A DNA stretch of 64,000 bases from Parashewanella tropica (lineage in GTDB: Bacteria; Pseudomonadota; Gammaproteobacteria; Enterobacterales; Shewanellaceae), in NCBI RefSeq assembly GCF_004358445.1, contig NZ_CP037951.1:211501-275500 (forward strand), given 5' to 3'. Both the position numbers and the translations under genes were made by a program. The notes under the pieces were generated by a model. That model was not told the DNA's origin. It ran no database searches and was given only the letters and a program-made list of their open reading frames with translations. Positions 30,954-41,426 of this stretch are shown here, in pieces. Every line of letters starts with the position of its first letter. Position 1 is the stretch's first letter.

Positions 30954-33900
30954 TCATTGACGGGTTTCACCTTCAAACGCTCTTACTTGAGCGTCAACCA
31001 AAGTGCCAATTGCTTTCATTACCACCGCTTGTGAGGCCATCACTGAATTGCCACCATGCTGAAAAGCCATTTTTGCCTTATACCGACTGTCATAATCTAC
31101 ATTTTCTTTTTTCTTAACCTGAGCTAATGCCGTGTTATGTAAATGCCTTAACCTGACGCAGTCTTGAAGAACTTCTAGCGTTGATTCCACTTGTATAAGG
31201 CGGTTACTGCAATCCATTAAGACTGAGCAAACAATGTCATGAACCGTTTCATCCTCGCTTGATACTTGGGGTGCAATCTTATTAAAGTCGATCATTCGTG
31301 CTTTAAAGGTGTTAATGCTGGCATCCAGTTGCTCGCATAGCGTTGCTAAATTTTCATAATGAAGGATCATCTTTTTATAAAGATCTTTAGATTGAAAATG
31401 ATGTGGGGGGCTATCAATAGCGGTGTTAAGCATTTTTTGGAAAACCGCACTGTCTTTTGCTACTTGACTGAATTTATTCAAGGTTGTAGTGACCTCCATC
31501 ACGGCAGCAAAGGCAATATTGATCTGTGCTCGTACTCGAAAGTTAGGGCGATCTTGAGAGGCTTCGAATATTTTATTCAGTTCCAACATGGCACTGGCTG
31601 GCTGGGTTGGGATCATGGCCTCTACTTTAGTAAATACCTTATCAATTTCACTCTCAGTTACGGGTTCTAAAGCACCCGTTGTGGGCTCAAGTTGCATTTT
31701 TTGTGGCTGAGGCTTTAGCGGTCGTGCTGCTTTGCCTTGATTAGGAGGCGGAGCCGGTTTGGCTTTTCTCGCTAAAACCCGTTGTCCGACTTCATACAAG
31801 CGTTGTCGCTTTGCTTTTGCGTTAATTACTTGTTGTTTGACTGCATCATGATGAGTTTTAATGAGGGGCAATAAGTTTTGCTCATCAGGGATCATGCCAT
31901 TTCGTAGATAGACAAACTCATGCCAATGCCGCTGCAACCAGCCATGCTCAAAACTATTCATGACCGCTAAGGTTACAGGTGAACTACCCGAAGGGTTCGC
32001 TTTTAATTGCTTAACCTCAGCATTGACAGCGTGAGTTAATTGCTGAAATAGAAGCTGTAATAGTTCTGGATCTACTTGCAGTTCAATACTGAAGTAGTCT
32101 AATTGAGTCAATGCTTCTATAATCTCATCCTTACTGATAATGAGCTTTATGCAGTTTACTTTTTGTCTAAAATAGGGGGTTACAGGTAAGCTAGAGTGTA
32201 ATAAAACCACAGATAGCAAACCTCTGTTTTTATAAAATGGGCCATCCAAAATGGTTGCTTGTAGGTTAGTAAGCGTAGCTTTTGAGATGCCACTTATGGC
32301 TTGAGTTTCAAGGTGTATTGTTAACATTTTTTCCCACAATGTAGACATATCTACCACAACATCTATTAATATTTCTGATTTAGACATGAACTCATGCTCA
32401 CGGTCTTGATGAGCTACTGTGGCTTTGATTGTATGCGTTATGCATTCTAAACGTTCATTCTGAAACCTTTCCATACTCGCGCACAGTTGTTGAAACTGCC
32501 GCTCTCTTTCATTTGATGGTTTCATTTTCTTGATTTGTAGAAACTGATTATCGAGAGACTCAAGCTGTCTATTGGTTTGGTATTGATAGTGATTAACAAA
32601 AAGACAGAGTTGTTGCAGAGCAAAATGTCTTGTTTTTTGTGACGTTTTTCCTACGTTCCCATGGTTATTTCTGGCGTTACACATAACAACAGGGACAAAG
32701 GGCCTTACCAGTATTTGAGCCTCACAAGGGTGGGTACTTAGGTAAGTTTGGTAAGCCGAAATCGTTGTTTGAGCAGCACGGAGGTGAGCATTTGGAAATT
32801 GTTCCTTCGATTTTGATTGATAATGCGTAATGAACTGAGTCGACTGTTTGTTTGCGGTTTCGAAGAGCGAGTGTAATGCGGTTGCGGATTGCTTTTGTAC
32901 ACTCACTTTTGATTTGGGTACGGACGAGAGGCCAACGGCTGGGATAGACAAGGCTTGATGTAAACAATCAATGTCTCGCTTTCTTAAGTTTTTAGGGTGA
33001 ACATCTTTAGGAGGCGTATTCTCAGCTGGCTCAGCATCATAGTTGAACGTCGCTAGCGTTGATTTAGGAAGTTTGGACAGCGTAATTGAAAAATGCCGCT
33101 GGGCAATCTGCTCAGCTTGGGAAAACTTTGTTTTAACCGTTGATGTCAATTGTGATAATTCATCTTTAGCCAACGCTTTATTTAACCAGCTGTCTTGGTT
33201 AGTCATCATGAAAACGAACGCTTCAATGTGCGGCTTAATCACAATGGCATCTACTGGGATGTGATCGGGTAGTGAGCGTGCTAAGAAAAATTCGAGATAC
33301 GAAGCGATTTGCTGAACTTGAATTGCGCTAGGCGTACCTTCTAATTGATTGAGGCAATGTAATATTGGAACCATGCTGGAAGGTCGGACAAGGAATTTAC
33401 AAAAGCGCAAGTGGTGGATCAGATAAACACAATTTTTATGAGCCCGATGCTCTTCGCTATAGGCAAAACACAACCTGTGATGGAGGATTTGTTCTGCGTA
33501 AACAAATTGACCAAGGGCTGCCCGAGTTTCTTCTAAACTCGACTCAATAGGAATGGCCGTTTCTTTTTCTGCTCTTTCGACGAGAATACCGGTATTTACC
33601 ACAAATTGCGCATAGCTCTGGCATAACTGATCAAAACCTATTTTATCTTGATACTTTTCGATTAATTTAAATCCCAACTGTAACAAGGCTAGCTTTGAAT
33701 GAACAAAGGTATCTAGGCTTACGGTACTAAGCTCTTGGCTCAGAGGTGAAAATGGAACTGATCTCGCATCTGCGGATAAATAATTCATACATACACCACG
33801 GAGAATGGCATCTGACAGACAGAATTCGTTAGTGAGCAGTTCCATGCCTTTTAGGCACAGGCTAATGGTGTTGATATGTAATAAGGCATAGACGCGATCA

Positions 33901-34316
33901 GAGTTGCTCGATGGCGTTGTAGGAAGGCTTAAAAACTCTTGCTCTATTGGTGAGCTTTTTAAATAGTCAGAATAACCGCAATAGAGTCTGTAAAACTCGA
34001 TAAATAACTGTTCGGCTTGTAAACAGTTTTGACTTACAAAATCAGGGCTGCGTGTTTGTGCTAGTAAAGGCTCCATCTTGGCGTTTAATTGATGAGCTTT
34101 AGCATGGAAAGCGGGGAGTTTGCTGTCTAATCGTCTACCGAGTTGGGTATCAAAATTTAGAGGTGGTGCTTCGGGTTCAAGGTCTAAAGATACAGGAGTA
34201 TGAACACCTGATTCCATTTGATGGGGCAAATCATGATTCGCTACTGCGGGAGGCTCTGCGGCATAACCAAGCATCCAAGCACCATAGTTGTAGATGAATT
34301 GAGGAATGCCAAACAT
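30954..34316 (-). CDS. Very large helical protein of unknown function
   Basis: 1120 residues, no Sec signal and no convincing membrane segment. The sequence is mostly amphipathic helix with many Gln, Leu and His residues. A proline-rich linker (KPAPPPNQGKAARPLKPQPQ) near residues 855-885 separates a long N-terminal part from a ~220-residue C-terminal helical domain. I recognise no domain. The reading frame is intact over 3.3 kb with normal codon use, so it is a real gene. It is monocistronic, with about 270-330 bases of noncoding DNA on each side. Its style (large, soluble, repeat-free, orphan) is shared with the genes at 22970 and 46950. Confidence 0.65.
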   Translation of the reverse strand: MFGIPQFIYNYGAWMLGYAAEPPAVANHDLPHQMESGVHTPVSLDLEPEAPPLNFDTQLGRRLDSKLPAFHAKAHQLNAKMEPLLAQTRSPDFVSQNCLQAEQLFIEFYRLYCGYSDYLKSSPIEQEFLSLPTTPSSNSDRVYALLHINTISLCLKGMELLTNEFCLSDAILRGVCMNYLSADARSVPFSPLSQELSTVSLDTFVHSKLALLQLGFKLIEKYQDKIGFDQLCQSYAQFVVNTGILVERAEKETAIPIESSLEETRAALGQFVYAEQILHHRLCFAYSEEHRAHKNCVYLIHHLRFCKFLVRPSSMVPILHCLNQLEGTPSAIQVQQIASYLEFFLARSLPDHIPVDAIVIKPHIEAFVFMMTNQDSWLNKALAKDELSQLTSTVKTKFSQAEQIAQRHFSITLSKLPKSTLATFNYDAEPAENTPPKDVHPKNLRKRDIDCLHQALSIPAVGLSSVPKSKVSVQKQSATALHSLFETANKQSTQFITHYQSKSKEQFPNAHLRAAQTTISAYQTYLSTHPCEAQILVRPFVPVVMCNARNNHGNVGKTSQKTRHFALQQLCLFVNHYQYQTNRQLESLDNQFLQIKKMKPSNERERQFQQLCASMERFQNERLECITHTIKATVAHQDREHEFMSKSEILIDVVVDMSTLWEKMLTIHLETQAISGISKATLTNLQATILDGPFYKNRGLLSVVLLHSSLPVTPYFRQKVNCIKLIISKDEIIEALTQLDYFSIELQVDPELLQLLFQQLTHAVNAEVKQLKANPSGSSPVTLAVMNSFEHGWLQRHWHEFVYLRNGMIPDEQNLLPLIKTHHDAVKQQVINAKAKRQRLYEVGQRVLARKAKPAPPPNQGKAARPLKPQPQKMQLEPTTGALEPVTESEIDKVFTKVEAMIPTQPASAMLELNKIFEASQDRPNFRVRAQINIAFAAVMEVTTTLNKFSQVAKDSAVFQKMLNTAIDSPPHHFQSKDLYKKMILHYENLATLCEQLDASINTFKARMIDFNKIAPQVSSEDETVHDIVCSVLMDCSNRLIQVESTLEVLQDCVRLRHLHNTALAQVKKKENVDYDSRYKAKMAFQHGGNSVMASQAVVMKAIGTLVDAQVRAFEGETRQ

Positions 34317-34646
34317 TTAAGCTCCTGACTGTTCTGAAAATAAATGCCTCCTGTAAATGTAACTAGTCCTAACCTCGTAATATATCTAAAAACCAACAAA
34401 GCAATGATGAAATTTAGTTTAAAAATAATGAGATATGATGGATTTTGAAAAGGGTGGGAACTGAAATCTGTAATCAGGGACTGTCAATTATTTTCATTTT
34501 AAATCGCTGTGAAGGTCAGAGGGTAATGAGTTTATCCATTAATTGTTCTTGTCATAAAACAACAATCAAATCGACATAAATACGTATCCTCATTGTCATT
34601 TTAGTTTCTTAATTTAGTTAAGTTTTTTAATTTTTAAGGACAGAAA
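34317..34646. other. Divergent intergenic region upstream of the phytase-like lipoprotein gene
   Basis: 330 AT-rich bases serving as the 5' region of two divergent genes. No gene is seen. The notable content is the phased heptamer array at 34549-34599. AAGGAC at about 34637-34642 is the ribosome binding site of the following gene. Confidence 0.5.
34549..34599 (+). promoter_or_regulatory. Candidate PhoB-binding array (Pho-box-like half sites in 11/22-bp phase)
   Basis: TTGTCAT occurs at 34549 and again at 34593, with TCGACAT at 34571, so half sites are exactly 22 bp apart. The intervening 11-bp positions hold weaker CAACAAT and ACGTATC. Pho boxes are tandem CTGTCAT-like heptamers with 11-bp periodicity. 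The downstream gene encodes a phytase-like protein, which makes Pho control plausible but unproven. Confidence 0.35.
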
Positions 34647-37169
34647 ATGAACATGAAACGCAATATGCTTGCGACTATTATCATGGCCAGCTTATTAGCG
34701 GCGTGTAATGGTGATGACGGTAAGGATGGAAAAGACGGCAAAGATGGTCAGAATGGAAGTGCAGGTGGTAATGGCAGCAGTGGAAAAAATGGTGCGGCGG
34801 CGCTAGTCGTTCATACGGAACTTCCGGTTGGTCATGCTCAGTGTACCGATGGCGGTATTAGGGTGACATCTGGCACTGATACCAATGAAAACGGTAAGTT
34901 AGACGGCGACGAAGTATCAAACACCAGCTACGTTTGCCAGCAAAATAACCAAGATTATTTTGAGCGCATTGCGACTTACCCAGTGTGCTTGCAGTTCGAT
35001 AACAGCTGTGACACTGATGAAGAAACGGTAGCGGAAATTTCTGCCGCCAGTGAGGACGGCATGGTGGTTTATTATACCGATGGCGAGCAAGAAGCCTTTG
35101 GTGCCGTGAGCATTGAAAACCCTGAACAGCCACAAGGTTTAGGCACGTTTGAGCTACAAGGTGAGCCAACGTCAATTTCAGCATTAGGTAACTACTTACT
35201 GGTTGCCACCAACCTTTCAAAAGACGATACACAATCAGGCAGTTTAGAAATCTATAACATCATGGATACGGCCAAGCCTATGCTTGAGCGTTCGATTGCG
35301 CTTGCGGGTCAGCCTGACTCTGTCGCGGTAAGCAAAGACGGTAACTATGCCGCTATCGTACTTGAAAATGAGCGTTTAGATGAAGATACGCCATTTCCAC
35401 AAACCGAAGCTGGTGAAGTGATTGTACTCAAAGCGATGGGCGGTGTGGATTCATGGACAACCTCAACTGTGGCACTTAAAGGGTTAGCTGACAATCACGC
35501 TGATGATCCTGAGCCAGAATATGTAGACATTAACGACAACAACATTGCTGTGGTTACGCTACAAGAAAACAATCATATTGTATTGATTGATTTAGAAACG
35601 GCAAAAGTCACTAAGCATTTCTCAGCGGGCACAGTAAATCTGGCTGCGATTGATAACAAAGAAGAAGATCGCATTCAACTGACTGGCAGCTTAAGCGATG
35701 TGCCGCGTGAGCCAGACGGCGTAAGCTGGATCAATAATGACTTCTTTGCCACTGCTGATGAAGGTGATTACAAAGGTGGCGGCCGTGGCTTCACCGTGTA
35801 TAACACTCAAGGCAAAGTGGTGTATCAAGCGGCAAATCAACTTGAGCATTTAGCGGTGCGTTTTGGCCATTACCCAGAAGGGCGCTCAGAAAACAAAGGA
35901 AACGAGCCAGAAAACATTGAAGTCGGTGAGTTTGGTGATGACAACTATTTATTTGTGGCCTCTGAGCGTGCCAATTTAGTCTTCGTTTACGATGTGAATG
36001 ATGCAGATACGCCAAAGTACAAGCAAACTTTGCCAGCGGCGGTCGGGCCTGAAGGTATTCTAGCGATCCCAAGCCGCGACCTTGTGATTGCATCAAGCGA
36101 GAAAGATGATCGTGGCGATAAAATGCGTGCGGGCCTCAACATCTACCGTTACGGCAGTAAGTACAATAGGTACCCAAGCATTCAGTCTGTGAATGATGCT
36201 AATGGTCATCCAATCCCTTGGAGTGCGCTTTCTGGTTTAGTGGCAGCTGATGACAGCAAACACCTTTATGCCGTTGAAGACAGTGCTTATACCCACAGTC
36301 GACTCTTCAAAATTGATGCCAGTAAGCAACCTGCGGTATTAACGGCAGCAATGCAAATCAAAGACAGCAATGACGTATTAAAAGGCTTGAAAGTGGTGGC
36401 GGTTGACGCAGCCGAAGATGCTAAATCTGACGCCCGTAAAGATGTCTTTGATTCAGCGGATTTAGCGGCAATGGTCAATGAAGATAAAACCGTGAATCTC
36501 GATCCAGAAGGCATTGCTATGGCAGCTAATGGTGGATTCTGGTTAGTGTCTGAAGGCTCTGGTACGGTTGGCGACAAGAAGAAACCTGTAAACTCAGTTA
36601 ACCTATTGTTGAAACTGAACAAGGACGCTGAAATTACTCGCGCTCACCGCTTACCTGAAGCGCTAGAAAACGTGCAATTACGCTTTGGTTTTGAAGGCGT
36701 GACTGAATCCGATGGCAAAGTGGTTATCGCGATGCAACGAGCATGGAATGACGAAGAAACAGTGCGTATTGCTAAGTTTGATCCAAGCAATACTAGCTGG
36801 AAGTTCTTCAACTACACCTTAGATGAGCCAAAATCACAAAACGGTGGCTGGGTTGGTTTAAGTGAAATCACCGCCCTTAAAGATGGTGAGTTCCTTGTGG
36901 TTGAGCGTGACAACCAAAGTGGCCCAGATGCAGCGATTAAAAAGCTGTATCGCATTTCACTTAAAGGCTTAGCCGATGGCGCAGATGTCACTAAAATGAT
37001 GGTGCGTGATTTAATGCCAGATTTAACTCGCTACAACAACCTTGCGTTTGAAAAGGTAGAGGGTTTAGCGGTGATGCCTGACGGAAACGTGTTTATCGTT
37101 AATGACAATGATGGCGTTGACGATAACAGCGGTGAAACTCAGCTATTGAATCTTGGAAAGATTTTGTAA
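34647..37169 (+). CDS. Lipoprotein with collagen-like stretch and phytase-like esterase domain
   Basis: 840 residues. The type II signal peptide ends LLAAC, with Cys20 as the likely lipidated residue. Residues about 23-50 are a collagen-like Gly-x-y run rich in GKDG. A Cys-paired segment of the type GTDTNENGKLDGDEVSNTSYVC (about 70-95) resembles small domains found after collagen-like repeats in marine bacterial lipoproteins. The remainder is a beta-propeller-like region with the esterase-like activity of phytase signature (LDPEGIAM near 615; VEGLAVMPDGNVFIVNDND near the C-terminus). It probably sits on the outer membrane and hydrolyses phosphate esters; substrate unproven. A bidirectional terminator follows. 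Confidence 0.8.
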   Translation: MNMKRNMLATIIMASLLAACNGDDGKDGKDGKDGQNGSAGGNGSSGKNGAAALVVHTELPVGHAQCTDGGIRVTSGTDTNENGKLDGDEVSNTSYVCQQNNQDYFERIATYPVCLQFDNSCDTDEETVAEISAASEDGMVVYYTDGEQEAFGAVSIENPEQPQGLGTFELQGEPTSISALGNYLLVATNLSKDDTQSGSLEIYNIMDTAKPMLERSIALAGQPDSVAVSKDGNYAAIVLENERLDEDTPFPQTEAGEVIVLKAMGGVDSWTTSTVALKGLADNHADDPEPEYVDINDNNIAVVTLQENNHIVLIDLETAKVTKHFSAGTVNLAAIDNKEEDRIQLTGSLSDVPREPDGVSWINNDFFATADEGDYKGGGRGFTVYNTQGKVVYQAANQLEHLAVRFGHYPEGRSENKGNEPENIEVGEFGDDNYLFVASERANLVFVYDVNDADTPKYKQTLPAAVGPEGILAIPSRDLVIASSEKDDRGDKMRAGLNIYRYGSKYNRYPSIQSVNDANGHPIPWSALSGLVAADDSKHLYAVEDSAYTHSRLFKIDASKQPAVLTAAMQIKDSNDVLKGLKVVAVDAAEDAKSDARKDVFDSADLAAMVNEDKTVNLDPEGIAMAANGGFWLVSEGSGTVGDKKKPVNSVNLLLKLNKDAEITRAHRLPEALENVQLRFGFEGVTESDGKVVIAMQRAWNDEETVRIAKFDPSNTSWKFFNYTLDEPKSQNGGWVGLSEITALKDGEFLVVERDNQSGPDAAIKKLYRISLKGLADGADVTKMMVRDLMPDLTRYNNLAFEKVEGLAVMPDGNVFIVNDNDGVDDNSGETQLLNLGKIL

Positions 37170-37183
37170 TTTATCTCAGTGCT

Positions 37184-37214
37184 AAAAAGCCACGACAAGG
37201 AGCGTGGCTTTTTT
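37184..37214. terminator. Bidirectional terminator between the phytase-like gene and trkH
   Basis: AAAAAGCCACG / CGTGGCTTTTTT stem (37184-37194 and 37203-37214) with an 8-base loop, A-rich and T-rich on both flanks, between two convergent genes. Confidence 0.85.
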
Positions 37215-37215
37215 G

Positions 37216-38661
37216 TTAAAACTTCCAAAACTTCGGATGGAAAATCACAGCTACGGTTAAGATCTCCAATCGGCCAAGTAACATACCAATGGATAATGCC
37301 CATTTAGCGGTATCGCTTAAGCTGGAGAAGTTGCCTGCAGGGCCAATAATGTCGCCTAATCCTGGGCCAACATTAGCTACTGCGGTGAGCGAAGCACTTA
37401 AGCTGGTCATAGGATCTAAATTCGTCAGCACTAAAATAATGGTGATGGCAATCACCACGGCAACGTACAACAACATAAAGGTCACTAACGAACGCACAAT
37501 ATCGGGTTGAATGCTGCGGTTGTTGTACTTCTCGGTAAAGACGCCATTAGGATGAAATTGCAGTTTCAGTTGCTCACGCATGATGGCAAAGGCAATTTGA
37601 AAGCGGAAAATTTTAATGCCGCCAGAGGTGGAGCCTGAGCAACTGCCTACCGACATTAAAAACAAAAACACCACGAAGGAAAAGGCGCCCCAAGCGCCAT
37701 AGTCAGTAAGCCCATAGCCTGTGGTGGTCACCACAGAAACCACATTGAAGGTGGCTAATCTCAAGGCATCGATTGGGTGTGTACCGTGGTGAGTAAACCA
37801 ATACCAAATGGCCAATACGATGGAGACTAAAGCTAAAAACTTCACAAATCCCACAACTTGAGCATCTTTCCAAACCAGTAAACTACGCTGGGCAATGCAT
37901 TGCACAAAGATGATTAAAGGTAAGCCGCCAGCCAGCATAAACACAATACTGATCCATTGAGCGCTATGAGAAAAGTGCGACATGGATTGATCGGAAGTGG
38001 AATAGCCGCCAGTCGAAATCGTGGTCATGGCATGGTTGATGGCTTCAAACCATGTCATGCCTGCAAGATGATAGCTCAAGGCACAGGCCACACTGAGCAG
38101 GATATAGATGAAGAATAAATTCTTCGCCATGTCTTGAGTGCGTGGCGTACTCTTATCACTCCAATCTGAGGATTCTGTGCGGAATAGGCGCATACCACCG
38201 ACGTTTAAAAACGGTAATACGGCAACGGCCATCACAATAAAACCAATCCCGCCCAGCCATTGCAGTAGAGAACGCCAGATCAAAATACTATGGGCCATGT
38301 CATCAAGTCCAGACAGTACCGTAGAGCCTGTGGTGGTGACCCCTGACATGGTTTCAAAGAAGGCGTCGGTGTATTCGATACCGTGATAAAAGGTAAAGGG
38401 CAGTGCCGCAAATAAACTGACTACAAACCAGGTGATGCTGGTCAGAATGAACATTTCACGAATGTTGAGGTGGATGCGTGCTTTCTGACCTTGATGGATA
38501 CAAATACTGGCGGCAATGCTGGTCAGGGCTGTCGCCAGAATAAAGGCGATGCTGGTATCTTCGGCATAAATCAAAGAAAAACACAGGGGAATAAGCATAA
38601 ACCCCGACAGCATCGATAAGAATGTGCCTAATGTAAATATGACTGGGCGAAAGTTGATCAT
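37216..38661 (-). CDS. trkH: Trk potassium uptake system membrane protein TrkH
   Basis: 481 residues (E. coli TrkH 483), strongly hydrophobic. Pore-loop filters are visible as MSGVTTTGST, ATFNVVSVVTTTGYG and TAVANVGPGLG, the four-repeat K+-channel-like arrangement of TrkH/KtrB proteins. It forms the K+ translocation pathway in the inner membrane and needs TrkA, encoded 57 bases upstream in the same direction. Together with rsmB, fmt and def it forms a conserved gammaproteobacterial cluster. Confidence 0.96.
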   Translation of the reverse strand: MINFRPVIFTLGTFLSMLSGFMLIPLCFSLIYAEDTSIAFILATALTSIAASICIHQGQKARIHLNIREMFILTSITWFVVSLFAALPFTFYHGIEYTDAFFETMSGVTTTGSTVLSGLDDMAHSILIWRSLLQWLGGIGFIVMAVAVLPFLNVGGMRLFRTESSDWSDKSTPRTQDMAKNLFFIYILLSVACALSYHLAGMTWFEAINHAMTTISTGGYSTSDQSMSHFSHSAQWISIVFMLAGGLPLIIFVQCIAQRSLLVWKDAQVVGFVKFLALVSIVLAIWYWFTHHGTHPIDALRLATFNVVSVVTTTGYGLTDYGAWGAFSFVVFLFLMSVGSCSGSTSGGIKIFRFQIAFAIMREQLKLQFHPNGVFTEKYNNRSIQPDIVRSLVTFMLLYVAVVIAITIILVLTNLDPMTSLSASLTAVANVGPGLGDIIGPAGNFSSLSDTAKWALSIGMLLGRLEILTVAVIFHPKFWKF

Positions 38662-38718
38662 AAAACCTGAAACGTTCGATATGATGCAACTAAGTGTAGT
38701 AACAGCATGCGTTTACCT

Positions 38719-40128
38719 CTAGAAAAAGAACGCGCTAGGTTGGAACAGTTTTTCGACTTCGCCAATAAATTTCTTGTTGACCAAAAACAGCACCACATGG
38801 TCTCCCTGCTCGATAACGGTTTTATCGTGCGCCATTAATACTTCTTGTTCGCGTACAATGGCACCAATGGTGGTACCCGGAGGCATTTTGATGTCACCAA
38901 TGGCTTTACCAACAACCTTAGAAGTACTGGCGTCACCATGGGCAATGGCTTCAATGGCTTCTGCCGCCCCTCTTCGTAATGAATAAACGTTACAAATATC
39001 GCCTTGACGAATATGGGTTAACAACGCCGAAATGGTGGCTTGTTGAGGTGAGATCGCGATATCAATATTGGCTTCTTGAACTAAATCGACATAAGCTTCA
39101 CGTTGAATAAGCACCATGACTTTTTTGGCGCCCATGCGTTTCGCCAATAAGGCTGACATGATGTTGGCTTCATCATCATTGGTGACCGCAATAAATACGT
39201 CGGTTTGGTCGATGTGCTCTTCAAGGAGCAATTCTTGATCGGCGGCATCCCCGCAAAAGACCGTGGTATTTTCCAGTAACTCAGATAAGGCTTCGGCACG
39301 TTCTGGCTTGGCTTCAAGCAGCTTAACCGCATGGTCTTGTTCGAGCTTTTTCGCCAGCCCTAAACCAATGTTACCGCCACCTGCAATCATGATATTACGG
39401 TATTGATTATCCAGCTTTTGCATTTCGCTCATTACCGCACGAACATGGCGACTGTCAGCGACGAAAAACACCTCATCATCGGCTTCGATGATGGTGGTGC
39501 CTTGTGGCATGATGGGGCGACCCTGACGGAAAATCGCAGCAACACGGGTATCAATATTCGGCATATGCTCGCGCAGCGCAGACAGTGCATTCCCTACAAG
39601 CGGGCCACCGTAATACGCTTTAATGGCGACTAAGCTTAAACGACCTTCGGCAAATTCAAGAACTTGAAGTGCGCCAGGGTATTCGACTAAGCGGTGAATG
39701 TATGAGGTGACGAGTTGCTCTGGGGCAATAAGTTCATCAATCACAAAACCGCCACGTAAACGGTTATCTGAGTTTTTACGCTCACTGTCGATGAATAATT
39801 TATTGCTGAGCGTCAGGTATTGTTGAGAGCGAATACGAGCAATCTTAGTTGGGGTACCGTATAAGGTATAGGCGATTTGACAGGCCGCCATATTACATTC
39901 ATCGCTGTTGGTCACAGCGATGAGCATATCGGCATCCTCTGCACCGGCTTCTTTTAAGACTTCTGGGTGCGCCCCGTGACCATGAACGACTCGTAAGTCA
40001 AACTTATCCTGTAGAGAGCGCAGGCGAATTTTATCATTATCGACTAAGGTGATATCGTTGTTTTCACCTACCAGATTTTCTGCCAGTGTGCCGCCAACCT
40101 GACCTGCACCTAAAATGATAATTTTCAT
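38719..40128 (-). CDS. trkA: Trk potassium uptake system regulatory protein TrkA
   Basis: 469 residues (E. coli 458). Two tandem RCK modules, each with an N-terminal Rossmann fold: [19 protein letters not shown] at the start and [17 protein letters not shown] near 230. RCK-C subdomains follow. TrkA binds NAD(H)/nucleotides at the cytoplasmic face of TrkH and gates K+ uptake. It is located between rsmB and trkH, 15 bases after the rsmB stop. Confidence 0.96.
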   Translation of the reverse strand: MKIIILGAGQVGGTLAENLVGENNDITLVDNDKIRLRSLQDKFDLRVVHGHGAHPEVLKEAGAEDADMLIAVTNSDECNMAACQIAYTLYGTPTKIARIRSQQYLTLSNKLFIDSERKNSDNRLRGGFVIDELIAPEQLVTSYIHRLVEYPGALQVLEFAEGRLSLVAIKAYYGGPLVGNALSALREHMPNIDTRVAAIFRQGRPIMPQGTTIIEADDEVFFVADSRHVRAVMSEMQKLDNQYRNIMIAGGGNIGLGLAKKLEQDHAVKLLEAKPERAEALSELLENTTVFCGDAADQELLLEEHIDQTDVFIAVTNDDEANIMSALLAKRMGAKKVMVLIQREAYVDLVQEANIDIAISPQQATISALLTHIRQGDICNVYSLRRGAAEAIEAIAHGDASTSKVVGKAIGDIKMPPGTTIGAIVREQEVLMAHDKTVIEQGDHVVLFLVNKKFIGEVEKLFQPSAFFF

Positions 40129-40143
40129 TGCCTGTTTCTATCC

Positions 40144-41424
40144 CTATTGTTTTTTTAAACGAGCGTAATAAAACCCGTCCATATTCGATTCACCAGGTGT
40201 GATTTGCCAGCCGATTGAATCTTGGCTATTTTGCTCTGCAAACCCTTCAAGCTTAGCATCAGATTGACGAGCAAGAAATGCTTTGATTTGTTCGGCATTT
40301 TCTTCAGGCAAAATTGAGCAAGTGGCATAAAGTAGTGTGCCGCCCGGTTTTAGCCATTGCCAACAATGGTCCAATATTTGGGATTGCAACTTGGCAAGCT
40401 CTTCAATGTCTTTCGATTGCCTTAACCATTTAATATCTGGGTGACGGCGAATAACGCCCGTGGCTGAGCAGGGGGCGTCAAGCAAAATGCGATCGAATTT
40501 GTCACCTTGCCACCATGAATCAATATTGGCGGCATCACCATGAATGGTTTGCGCTGATACATTCAGGCGCTCGAGATTCTCATTGACGCGAGCTAAGCGC
40601 TTTTCATCAAAATCTACAGCGATGACTTGTGCGTTTGGGGCTTGCTCTAAAATGTGACACGTTTTACCACCCGGGGCTGCACACGCATCTAAAATCAGCT
40701 CGTTATCTTTGGGCTCAAGTAACCAAGCCGCCCATTGTGCCGCAGCATCTTGAACAGAAACAGCGCCTTGTGCGAAGTTTGGTAACTGCATCACATCTGT
40801 CGCTTGCTCCAGCAATATGGCATCCTTACTCTTGCCCGCTGTGGCCTCTATGCCAGCTTCTGACAATTGTGAGAGATATTGCTCACGGCTTTGTGCTTGC
40901 TGGTTATTACGAAGCCACATCGGCGGCCGCTGGTGGCTTTGCTCAATAATGGACTTCCAAGCATCAGGGTAAGCGGCTTGTAAGTGTTTGATCAGCCAGT
41001 TGGGAGTATTAAATTCCAATACAGGATTATCAGCGCTGAGTTCCGTTTGGTTGCGCTGAATGTTTCTCAATACTCCATTGATAACTTTAACCAAGCCTTC
41101 GAATCTTAGCTGACGACAAGCTTCAGCGGTTTCTGAAATCGCGGCATGTTCAGGTATGCGAGTAAAATACAGCTGATAACAACCTACAAGCAATAATTGA
41201 TGCAATACGCGTTGCTTGTTTTTAAAGGGTTTACTTAAGCAATCACTCACTCGTTTATCAAGCTGTGGCAGTACGCGCAATACGCCATAACAAAGTTCGG
41301 CAAGTAGGCCTTTATCTTTACCATTGCTGAGCTTTTTTTGTTGCTCAGGCAGTGCAACTGATAACGAAATGCCTTGCTCTAATACCGCATACAAGGCTTT
41401 GGCGGCGAGGGCTCTTACATTCAT
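40144..41424 (-). CDS. rsmB: 16S rRNA m5C967 methyltransferase RsmB
   Basis: 426 residues (E. coli 429). The N-terminal ~130 residues are the NusB-like RNA-binding domain. The SAM-binding fold has LDACAAPGGKT near 245, and the two catalytic cysteines are in DAPCSATG and YATCSI. It methylates C967 of 16S rRNA. It starts 2 bases after the fmt stop, so the two are very likely translationally coupled. Confidence 0.96.
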   Translation of the reverse strand: MNVRALAAKALYAVLEQGISLSVALPEQQKKLSNGKDKGLLAELCYGVLRVLPQLDKRVSDCLSKPFKNKQRVLHQLLLVGCYQLYFTRIPEHAAISETAEACRQLRFEGLVKVINGVLRNIQRNQTELSADNPVLEFNTPNWLIKHLQAAYPDAWKSIIEQSHQRPPMWLRNNQQAQSREQYLSQLSEAGIEATAGKSKDAILLEQATDVMQLPNFAQGAVSVQDAAAQWAAWLLEPKDNELILDACAAPGGKTCHILEQAPNAQVIAVDFDEKRLARVNENLERLNVSAQTIHGDAANIDSWWQGDKFDRILLDAPCSATGVIRRHPDIKWLRQSKDIEELAKLQSQILDHCWQWLKPGGTLLYATCSILPEENAEQIKAFLARQSDAKLEGFAEQNSQDSIGWQITPGESNMDGFYYARLKKQ

Positions 41425-41426
41425 GG

